Below are positions 7,208-12,930 of a DNA stretch of 12,930 nt, one piece after another. How positions within the stretch are numbered: position 1 is the first letter of the stretch; the number at the start of each line of letters is the position of its first letter. The notes beneath the pieces were generated by a model. It saw only the letters and a list, made by a program, of their open reading frames with translations. It ran no database searches and was not told the DNA's origin. A program made the position numbers and the translations under genes. Source of the stretch: Goniomonas avonlea (taxonomy: Eukaryota; Cryptophyceae; Goniomonadida; Goniomonadaceae); the NCBI GenBank assembly GCA_003573635.1, contig QUTJ01031571.1:1-12930 (forward strand). Reading direction: 5' to 3'.

Positions 7208-8360
7208 AATGACTGCGCATCAGCAACCAGACCCAACAATTTTTATTGTAAGGAACATGGAACTCCAATTAACTTGCTGGATTCTCCAGCAGCGGGCGCT
7301 GATGTTGCTCCACCTTTGCCACCAATTATGCCTAATGCAGGACCATACTGACCAGGCCAGGTCAGGCTGTAACGACAATTACCTTGAGACGACAGTGCCT
7401 CCAACACGGCCAGCTGAGGCTGAATGTGTCATTGATATCAGTTGTGGACGTTGGTTTCACGCCAGCTGAGGTCCTGGCAATTCACCAAGGGATTGCGCAC
7501 CTGCGGCAAGTGTGTCGTGCAAGGACGAACCGATGTATGCCAACATGGACCTGGGGGAGTACTATGCTACCAGAGTTGACGACACGCCAATGGCTTTCTC
7601 CCAAGGTGACACCCTGATGAGTGATTCACCCACACTTAAAGCCGCGAAGGCAAGTGAAGACGAGAAATGTTTCGGACCCACCCAAGTACTGGGCAGGTGG
7701 GAAACTGATGAGATGTTGAAGAAGCGCCAGAGGCCCTTTTCGATCTATTTGATCTACCTCCCCCAAGACGAGCTGATGATGGCTGAGGGTGTGGACGAGT
7801 GGATCAAGCCAAACTACCTAGTGCCTCGTCGTTACTTTAACATAAATTTATGTTTTTATGTTTTTATGTACATTTACACAACATGTGGAATCTTAAGAGG
7901 ATTTTGGTGGTGCTGATGACTGTGAAAAGAATCCTGAGACTGACGAGCAGAATGAAGAAATTCGTGAAATTTATGCTGTTGCGCATCATCACAATGCTCG
8001 GGCGGTGGCAGACAAAGAGATCACAGATTTGGTGGGCGAGGTTGTGATGGTGAAGAACATGCAATGGACAGTTGTGGAGAGTGTCCTTGGATCTAATATT
8101 GATGATTTCCCATGAGCTGGTCTCAGTGTCTTCAAATTTGTCCATCATTTCACAATGCTCCAGCTCTTCGTGCATTTGCTCCCAGGCACCATCATGTCAG
8201 ATGTCACTCGGCTCAACAAGTACACTACAGAACTGTATTTACATGAGAAAAAAAGGGCCTGGCAACTTGTGACACAAAGGGAATTCTTGGTGTTTATTGG
8301 GGTTCTCGTTGCAGCAACACAATATGCGAAAAACGGCACGTGTTTGTGGCTGAAGAGACC
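7208..8360 (+). pseudogene. piggyBac-like transposase remnant
   Basis: The clearest part is at 8110-8360: GLSVFKFVHHFTMLQLFVHL, then an LPG...LNKY patch, then W-x-LVTQREFLVFIGVLVAATQ. This follows the N-terminal half of the piggyBac (DDE_Tnp_1_7) domain, with its lFlhLfPG, T/L-N-x-Y and e-x-l-x-F-l-G-i-L blocks. Upstream is an acidic region (EDFGGADDCEKNPETDEQNE) and MQWTVVESVLGSNIDDF, then an in-frame TGA at about 8113. Further upstream, frame 3 (7353-7820) and frame 2 (7208-7349, YCKEHGTPINLLDSPAAG) give related-looking N-terminal sequence, with an in-frame TGA at 7467-7469 and a frameshift near 7350. The catalytic Asp residues were not found: the similarity ends at about 8360. A dead, 3'-truncated copy. 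Confidence 0.5.
7821..7899 (+). other. Possible AT-rich intron inside the piggyBac-like remnant
   Basis: Starting GTGCCT and ending CTTAAGAG, this 79-nt AT-rich block (with three TTTTTATG-type repeats at about 7846-7870) would join KPNYL in frame 3 to DFGGADD in frame 1. Its base composition differs sharply from both sides. It could instead be an insertion. Confidence 0.35.
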
Positions 8361-8676
8361 AGTGGTCTACGGCCTGCACCTAACATTGGTCGACTCGGCA
8401 CCCTGGTGGCAGGACCCCAGCGGGTGTCACGACAGAGCAGGCAGCCTAGCAGTGAGAGTGGTGGCAGGCAGATGTGGAGCAGGTCAGTGCTCGCTCAGGG
8501 GGGGTGACCCTGCCAAGCAAATAGTGGATGTGGAGGGTAGTGCCCAGAGCAAGACACCACAGGAGCTGCCCTCGCACCGTTCACCGGTGAGAGTGGATGT
8601 CCCACCCCTCACACAACCCTCTCTATGTGTTAGTGTGAATCCTTGTTATCAGCAACAGGTGATTCGAGCCTTTTGA
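8361..8676 (+). CDS. Hydrophilic coding pieces, + strand, family unknown
   Basis: Frame 1 is open from the piggyBac-like part through to the stop at 8674-8676. Past 8500 it reads DPAKQIVDVEGSAQSKTPQE and RSPVRVDVPPLTQPS, and frame 2 just before reads SRQSRQPSSESGGRQMWS. Both look like disordered Ser/Gln/Pro-rich linkers, and a short intron or frameshift between them (GGGG|GTGACC near 8500) is possible. They might be later exons of the + gene that ends at 9320, or unrelated flanking sequence of the transposon. No domain is recognised. Confidence 0.3.
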
Positions 8677-8813
8677 AGGGAATGTTGCGAGATTGTGAGT
8701 AGCCTCACTGGTTGACTTCCAAAGAGATTTAGGCCCCCAAAAGAGCTATCCAGATCATGTTCCCAAACGATCTCAAATTGAATTGGGCATAGCAAAATGC
8801 AGGCACCTTGAGT

Positions 8814-8927
8814 GTGTGCTCAACTGTGGCAACATAAGTTCAGGGCCCACAATGTGCTTCTTGGTGTAAAAGTGAGCTTGACTGTGGCAATGTACAAGCA
8901 GGGCTTGCAATGTGGTTCTTGGTGTAA
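8814..8927 (+). repeat. Imperfect tandem duplication, period about 58 bp
   Basis: Unit 1 at 8814-8868 and unit 2 at 8872-8927 share ACTGTGGCAA, CAGGGC and TTCTTGGTGTAA blocks in the same order. The period is not a multiple of three, and the second unit leads straight into the polypyrimidine acceptor at 8948, so it is probably intronic. Confidence 0.85.
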
Positions 8928-8948
8928 CTTGAATCTTGGCTCTTGCAG

Positions 8949-9320
8949 CAATGTTGAAACAACAAACAACAACAAACAGGCATTATTTGATTCAGCTGTC
9001 GGAGATACTCCATGGCTGTCATTGTATGAGTGCCAGCACTTTCATGGAAACGATGGACATCGATGTTCATCAAGGTATTCTTTTTCTTGCTGCAACTCTC
9101 TACATTGTGGTGGGAGCGGTGTTTCAGGTGTTACATAACAGGTTCGGGTTGCTGCCTCCTAGTGGAGCCACACGCAGCATTGGCTGTGGCTCTGCACCAC
9201 CTGATGCTCACCTCGCCCCACCCGAGCTGGGCTGGCAGCTTCGTCAGCGGCTGCGGGGGAGAGAGGGGTGCGACAGGGGATGACGAGAGGGATGACGGGG
9301 GTGGGGAGGGAGAGAGTTGA
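8949..9320 (+). CDS. Last two exons of a + strand gene, unknown family
   Basis: Exon 8949-9074 follows a strong acceptor (TCTTGGCTCTTGCAG) and ends at donor AAG|GTATTC; it is exactly 126 nt. Exon 9128-9320 follows GTGTTTCAG. Splicing 9075-9127 joins one open frame only: NVETTNNNKQALFDSAVGD, then LSLYECQHFHGNDGHRCSS, then CYITGSGCCLLVEPHAALAV and so on, ending in an Asp/Gly/Glu-rich tail DDERDDGGGEGES and TGA at 9318-9320. The Cys and His content (C-x-H-x-H ... C ... C ... CC) could bind metal or form disulfides, but no family is recognised. Upstream exons were not located with confidence; it might be the 3' end of the formin-like gene, but nothing proves that. Confidence 0.45.
9075..9127 (+). 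other. Intron, 53 nt
   Basis: GTATTC...GTGTTTCAG with a T-rich 5' part. Of the two frames open upstream, only one stays open after splicing, and it runs to 9320. Confidence 0.6.
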
Positions 9321-9440
9321 GTGAACCAGCGAGGAGCGTGGTTGGGGAGGTTTGAGGGCGAGAACTTGCTGTGTCTGTGACTGCGGTTCAGAGATGGGGG
9401 GGGAGAGAGAGGGAGGGGAGAGGGAGCGGGAGAGGGGACA
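9270..9440. repeat. G/A-rich tract at the convergent gene ends
   Basis: GGGGTGGGGAGGGAGAGAG and GGGGGGGGAGAGAGAGGG occur here. The tract overlaps the Gly/Glu-rich C-terminus of the + gene and lies about 110 bp beyond the minus gene's stop. G-runs could form G-quadruplexes on the + strand; the complement gives a pyrimidine-rich 3' flank to the minus gene. Confidence 0.7.
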
Positions 9441-9549
9441 CACGATTCAAACAGCCTGGAAACTGCTGAGGGCCGGTGATCCACTTGCAGGGAATCACTT
9501 CCTGTTCGACACAGAGAAGCGAGACCGAAGGACAGAGAAAGTGCAGGAT

Positions 9550-12500
9550 TCACCAGCGGTGGCAGACACCAGTGTGAACTCCACCGTCACTCTGTCGCGG
9601 GGTGACATCATCGCCATTGTCCCCTCCACTGTCCCCTGCATGGTGGGTAGACACGCCGGTGGCGGCAGATTCGCGAACACTAGTTGGCGACGTGTACCTG
9701 ACTGTGTTGTTGACCGCCTGATAGTGACGGGGAGACCGGGCTCTGACAGGCGGCAAGAGAGCGTGAGCAGGAGACTTGAGGTGTTTCGCGGGGGACGATG
9801 GCACACTTCGAACCGACCTGGAAACAGGGGGGGTGAGACCTTGCCATAGTTGCTCTGCCATGTGTGCAGCACACCGGGCATGAGCTTCCTGTACAAGTGC
9901 ATCTGCATCTTCCCGCACTCGGCGGGCTCGCTCTGCTTGGGCCTTTTGGCGCTCCTGCAGAATTGTCAGGCCGTGGGAAGTGCTCTGGTTGCGAAAGCAC
10001 CTGTGTGGCAATGATGACAGCTTGTTCCTGCTCCGGATCCTCAGAAACATGTTTGGTTGCGGCTTCTTTGACCTGTGTTGATGTGTTAAGAGCAGCCAGC
10101 TGAAAAGCCCTCAAAGGTCTCCAAAACAAAAAGCGGAAATGTATAAAACCAAGGGCATAGCGTGGGTAGTCCCTACCTGACGAGACTTTTCCAAAAGCAA
10201 CTGGCGGACTGCCACCTGTTCCCGCTCTCATATCTTTGCCAGCTGCCGGCACCATTGCTGCACCGTTGACACAGCTGTTGTTTCGTCCAGCAAATACATT
10301 GTCGCCTGTCGCTGGGTACTGGTTCATCTGTCCTTGCAGACGAAGAAGGTCGAGCAATCGAGAAAGGTCAGTCTTCGTGGCCTTGTCACCTTGATTTTCG
10401 GGTGTGACATTCCAGCCTGTGCAAGCCAAGGCGCGATTCCACCACCAGTTTTCTGGGGTGGGTCATTCTGACTGTCAGCAGGTGCCTTTTCACCATCGTC
10501 ACACAGCTTGCTCTCAACATTTTCGGACCAAGTTTTTCGCGCCGGGGATTGAGCGAAATCAGCGAATCGCTGGGCCCCTTCCGCAGCAGTTTCCTTGTCA
10601 AGATCCTGTTCCTGTGACCTAACAGGAGACTCTGCATACTTCCGCTTCCACAAAGGTTTCACGTGCATTGGTGAACTTTTGGCACCGGCATGGGTAGGTG
10701 CACCTGGATCGCCTTGTCGGCGACGCCTTGCGAGTTGGCTGGGGCAGTTGCACCACTGTCAATGGCTGCAACAATGATATCAGAACAAGCACGTGTAAGT
10801 GTGTGTCAGGCACCTTTTTTCGCCATGGGCGCCAGCGCGTTGTTGCGGAGCTCGGAGGAGTTACCAACCCACGGGGGCGCAATCGGTTCCTTCTGCGGAG
10901 ACACAAGTAAACAGGCTGGCTATGTGGCTAGTTATGAGCTTACAGTATTTCGTGCACTCAATGGTCGTGGTGGGAGCCGGCCTTCGCCGTCCCCTCGGGC
11001 AGGGCTGGCACGCAGCTTCCGACCCTGGTCTGGAGCCCAGGAAATGGCCGACCACAGCTGTGCACATGTGGCAACTGCATCTCACTCACACCATTGGGTT
11101 TGTTGGCAGTTTGAACCTGCCTATACACAATCCTGAACAGCACAATGTGTACTACAACTTAAGGCTCGCTGGATGTTTTGTGACAACTCCTCAGAATTCA
11201 ACAGTTAGATTGTGAATGGCCCTTGTTACATATCCACAGTGGTGGTCAGGTGCGCATGTGGCAGGAGATGCCTCGTGGCAGGAGATGCCTTGGCTGCTGG
11301 TGGTGGTGTTGCCACTGTGGCACCAAACTGTGATGATGTGGTCACTGATTGGACAGTGTAGAGCTCCAAAGCTGTGCAGCATCTGTGACCAGGTGCTCCC
11401 AGGGTGTGTTGGTGTGCAGGATGCCAACTGCTTCTCCATCCCCTTCTTGTTCACGGTTTCATTGTCAAAGCGGACAAGCCAGTCACTGTGACGACACTGT
11501 GAATTGACAATGGGTGTTGTGGCCGCAATGGTGTGAACCTCGTCATTCACAACCATCGTATCAACCACGGCTCGGAAGCAGTGATCAGGTTCCATGAGTT
11601 GATAACCAATCCTCCATCAATTAACACCAAATTACACCCCACATATGGGGGATCGGTGGCATGTCAAGTGCTTTGGGATATCCCATTGACTATCACTAGC
11701 CTCCCCGCCTGGTTGCTCCAAGCACTCCAGGTGAGCTACAAAGGGACATGGCACACTAACAGAGCTGTGCTGATCCAACCATTAAAGACACTGGACACTA
11801 ACCATATGTCTGGCAGCATGGGCAGAACCAGGATGCTATTGTGATGCAATGCGAGCACCTGCATGAAGCAGAGAGAACTGTAGTCCCAAGTCGCTGATTG
11901 TCTGCTTCTGTTGCCACACTTGCAGCAACTCAATGTTGTCCAAGGACTTTGAAGTGCACTTTAATTGCATGCTGGACCTGAGAACTCTCCAGCATTCTTG
12001 AGTATGACTCACTATGTGCCTCGGAAACTGGGCAATCTTTGCAATTACACCCACAGCTAGCCACATGATCATCCAACTCAACCCAATGATGCCAGTGTGT
12101 GTCACAACAGTGCTGGAGAGACAGAGCTGGTCACTCCAATGTGTGCACTTACCAACAACACCATGCTGAACATGTGCCTGCCTCATTCACAGGCATCTCC
12201 CAGCCCCAGGGGTGGACAGTGTCCACCCTTCTGCTTCTTTGCCTTCGTGGCTGCATGATCGTGGGAGCAATCGTGAGAGCGAAAGCAAGGAGCATCATGG
12301 GCAGGGCCAGCACCACAGCCAGACACACCAACAGGGGGAGGCCAGCGTGCTCACCCCAGGCTCCATGACCTCCATCCCGGCCACCCCAACCGCCACGATG
12401 TGCAGGAAGCACAATGGACCATGCTGTGTGAGTCTGGGTGATGCCCAGGGGAGGGTGGTGACACAGGACACCATGGACTCATGACAGGCCAAGTTGCGGG

Positions 12501-12583
12501 AGGCCACATTGCTGGGCCAATTCCTTGATACAAATTACACAAACAAGGGCCCAAACTATTGCAGCACCAAAGGTCCAACACAT
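9550..12583 (-). CDS. Fourteen-exon gene: N-terminal membrane segments, Cys/His-rich middle, coiled-coil C-terminal half
   Basis: Exons, 5' to 3': 12583-12508, 12423-12153, 12112-11859, 11835-11803, 11735-11636, 11611-11230, 11189-11129, 11074-10944, 10892-10814, 10765-10704, 10611-10494, 10416-10177, 10065-10001, 9954-9550. All junctions keep phase: 2277 nt, 758 residues, ATG to TGA. The N-terminus MCWTFGAAIVWALVCVICI is a signal-anchor-like helix; further hydrophobic segments are LPLLVCLAVVLALPMMLLAF and IIGLSWMIMWLAVGVIA. The middle has CPCCQTYAHLEC (C-x2-C-x4-H-x2-C) and two N-x-T sequons (NET, NTT). The C-terminal half is hydrophilic (RASPARGDGEGRLPP, EQDLDKETAAEGAQRF), with the charged helix ERQKAQAERARRVREDADA likely to coil, then a Ser/Pro/Arg-rich tail. 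It may be an integral membrane protein with a large soluble domain; function unknown. The exons from 11189 to 9550 are firm. The two smallest introns (11836-11858 and 11612-11635) are doubtful. Confidence 0.6.
9955..10000 (-). other. Intron, 46 nt
   Basis: GTGCTT...CCTGACAATTCTGCAG, with a CTGAC branch-like motif 10 nt from the acceptor. Removal joins IIATQ to ERQKAQAE, two long frames otherwise offset by one base. Confidence 0.75.
10066..10176 (-). other. Probable intron, acceptor uncertain
   Basis: The donor TCAG|GTAGGG is good. The nicer acceptors at 10073 (ACACAG) and 10100 (TTTTCAG) would each run into a stop; ending at CAAAG (10066) keeps phase, as does not splicing at all. The 111-nt insert encodes an atypical Phe/Arg/Leu-rich stretch for this protein, which favours an intron. 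Confidence 0.45.
10417..10493 (-). other. Intron, 77 nt
   Basis: GTGAAA...GCTTGCACAG. Removal joins KLCDD to GWNVTPENQ, bridging two frames. A shorter 26-29-nt version sharing the acceptor would give the same frame change. Confidence 0.6.
10612..10703 (-). other. Intron, 92 nt
   Basis: CAG|GTGCAC to TTAGGTCACAG|GAA, phase 0 on both sides; it joins VADKAIQ to EQDLDKE. Another acceptor (TATGCAG at 10632) would change frame. Confidence 0.6.
10766..10813 (-). other. Intron, 48 nt
   Basis: AAG|GTGCCT to ATTGTTGCAG; it joins LAPMAKK to AIDSGATAP. The unspliced frame would stop within the intron. Confidence 0.65.
10893..10943 (-). other. Intron, 51 nt
   Basis: ACT|GTAAGC to GTGTCTCCGCAG, canonical at both ends, phase 0; it joins RPLSARNT to KEPIAPPW. 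Confidence 0.75.
11075..11128 (-). other. Intron, 54 nt
   Basis: GTGTAT...GAGATGCAG, phase 1; it joins HCAVQD to TCAQLWSAISW. An in-frame stop before the acceptor makes splicing necessary. Confidence 0.55.
11190..11229 (-). other. Intron, 40 nt
   Basis: TAT|GTAACA to TTCTGAG, with a CTAAC branch-like motif; phase 0. It joins CAPDHHCGY to ELSQNIQRAL. Confidence 0.55.
11258..11290. repeat. 16-bp direct repeat, period 17
   Basis: GTGGCAGGAGATGCCT at 11258-11273 and 11275-11290. It lies inside the minus gene (SQGISCHEASPATCAP), where the period of 17 gives the two copies different frames. Confidence 0.9.
11736..11802 (-). other. Probable intron, 67 nt
   Basis: TATG|GTTAGT to TGTCCCTTTGTAG, with a good polypyrimidine stretch. 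Splicing gives QTYAHLECLEQPGGEA. The unspliced frame 11933-11736 is also open and membrane-like (LVLPMLPDIWLVSSVFNGW), so an alternative exon form ending at 11736 cannot be excluded. Confidence 0.5.
12113..12152 (-). other. Intron, 40 nt
   Basis: TTG|GTAAGT to TCTGTCTCTCCAG. The strongest splice signals in the window; phase 2. It joins the frame carrying LPLLVCLAVVLALP to the one carrying IIGLSWMIMWLAVG. Confidence 0.75.
12424..12507 (-). other. Putative first intron, 84 nt
   Basis: CAAT|GTGGCC to GACTCACACAG, phase 1. It joins the ATG exon (12583-12508) to the frame continuing VLPAHRGGWGG. Other donors in the CT/GT-rich stretch are possible. Confidence 0.4.
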
Positions 12584-12606
12584 CTATGCTCTCAAACTGT
12601 ATGCCA

Positions 12607-12637
12607 ATAGGGGAAGGGGCTAGCTCCCTTCCCCTAT
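12607..12637. repeat. 12-bp-stem palindrome
   Basis: ATAGGGGAAGGG at 12607-12618 pairs perfectly with CCCTTCCCCTAT at 12626-12637 around GCTAGCT. It sits 24 bp upstream of the minus gene's candidate ATG, so in RNA it would be a hairpin in the 5' leader, or it is a binding site in the DNA. Confidence 0.9.
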
Positions 12638-12680
12638 AGTTTAGTCCCCTATAGTTTAGTTAGTCCCTATAGACATATAG
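12631..12680 (-). promoter_or_regulatory. Duplicated CTATAG box, candidate promoter of the minus gene
   Basis: CCCCTATAGTTTAGT occurs at 12631-12645 and 12646-12660, followed by TAGTCCCTATAGACATATAG. On the minus strand this gives CTATATG and ACTAAACTATAGGGG twice, 50-95 bp upstream of the ATG at 12583, a likely position for a core promoter. The position and repetition are seen; the function is inferred. Confidence 0.4.
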
Positions 12681-12930
12681 TTTGTGAGTGTGGCCATGTA
12701 GTGCACACATTTTGTTTCTGATTTTGGTTTTATGTGCTTGAGTGTGTCCACTGTGTGTGAGTGTTTTTGTACGCACACTTGGGTGTGTGCTTGCAATGGG
12801 TGTAACTGCCTCACAGCAATACCCGCAAAAGCAAACTATGGGACAGCGTAAAGGAACCAGAGCTGCCAGTTGACAGTGTATGTGCTCTTTTTCTCTGTCT
12901 CATGCCCTGCTTGCCCTCTGAGCTATCCCC
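12681..12930. other. GT-rich flank without a supported gene
   Basis: GTGTG and TTTTG words dominate. One minus-strand frame is open for about 40 codons (12822-12690) but has no domain. It is treated as upstream flank of the minus gene. Confidence 0.35.

Noticed and set aside
9131-9553. 140-codon minus frame rich in Ser/Pro
   Set aside because: It is antisense to the + exon 9128-9320 and lies in G/A-rich DNA; the minus gene already has a stop at 9550.
10073-10176. Intron ending at the attractive acceptor ACACAG
   Set aside because: Its 104-nt length puts the next exon in a frame that stops almost at once.
10690-11215. Plus frames of 148 and 138 codons
   Set aside because: They are antisense to a series of minus exons joined by phase-consistent GT-AG introns.
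12295-12507. Minus frame reading HGPLCFLHIVAVGVAGM
   Set aside because: It is membrane-like and could be an alternative exon, but the frame does not connect in phase with the strong 12113-12152 intron, whereas the neighbouring frame does.
1-12930. tRNA, rRNA and CRISPR arrays
   Set aside because: No cloverleaf with consensus A/B boxes, no conserved rRNA blocks and no regularly spaced repeats were seen by eye.

Overview
The window looks like nuclear DNA of a small eukaryote. Short GT-AG introns (mostly about 40 to 110 nt) join open frames in phase, a formin FH1-FH2 junction is readable on the + strand, and several eukaryotic transposable-element remnants are present. The species cannot be decided from sequence alone; an alga, another protist or an early-diverging fungus would all fit. 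I saw no rRNA, tRNA, CRISPR array or bacterial operon.

Layout. 1-1530: pyrimidine-rich then purine-rich low-complexity DNA, with one possible proline-rich exon near 579-682. 1540-3256: frameshifted, acidic, gag-like coding remnants on +. 3250-4065: a 271-residue ORF on -, possibly a retroelement-associated methyltransferase-like domain, ending tail to tail with the + ORF; a 39-bp-stem hairpin (4054-4148) covers its 5' end. 4244-5058 (-): the C-terminal zinc-finger end of a non-LTR reverse transcriptase, split by a 390-bp MITE-like element (4366-4755) flanked by a perfect 8-bp target duplication; removing the element plus one duplication copy restores the reading frame. 5123-5845 (-): further degenerate coding patches.

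6068-7089 (+): formin-like exons (polyproline FH1, then the start of FH2). 7208-8360 (+): a piggyBac-like transposase remnant with a frameshift and in-frame stops. 8360-9320 (+): hydrophilic coding pieces and a well supported intron at 9075-9127; this + gene ends at 9320.

9550-12583 (-): the best gene in the window. A 14-exon model from an ATG at 12583 to a TGA at 9550 stays in frame throughout (2277 nt, 758 residues). It has hydrophobic membrane segments at the N-terminus, a Cys/His-rich middle, and a disordered, partly coiled-coil C-terminal half. It converges with the + gene ending at 9320. Its upstream flank (12600-12680) holds a 12-bp-stem palindrome and a duplicated 15-bp box.

Overall, two host-like genes (the formin-like gene and the minus-strand membrane/coiled-coil gene) lie beside a nest of decayed mobile elements that occupies roughly 1.5-5.8 kb and 7.2-8.4 kb.
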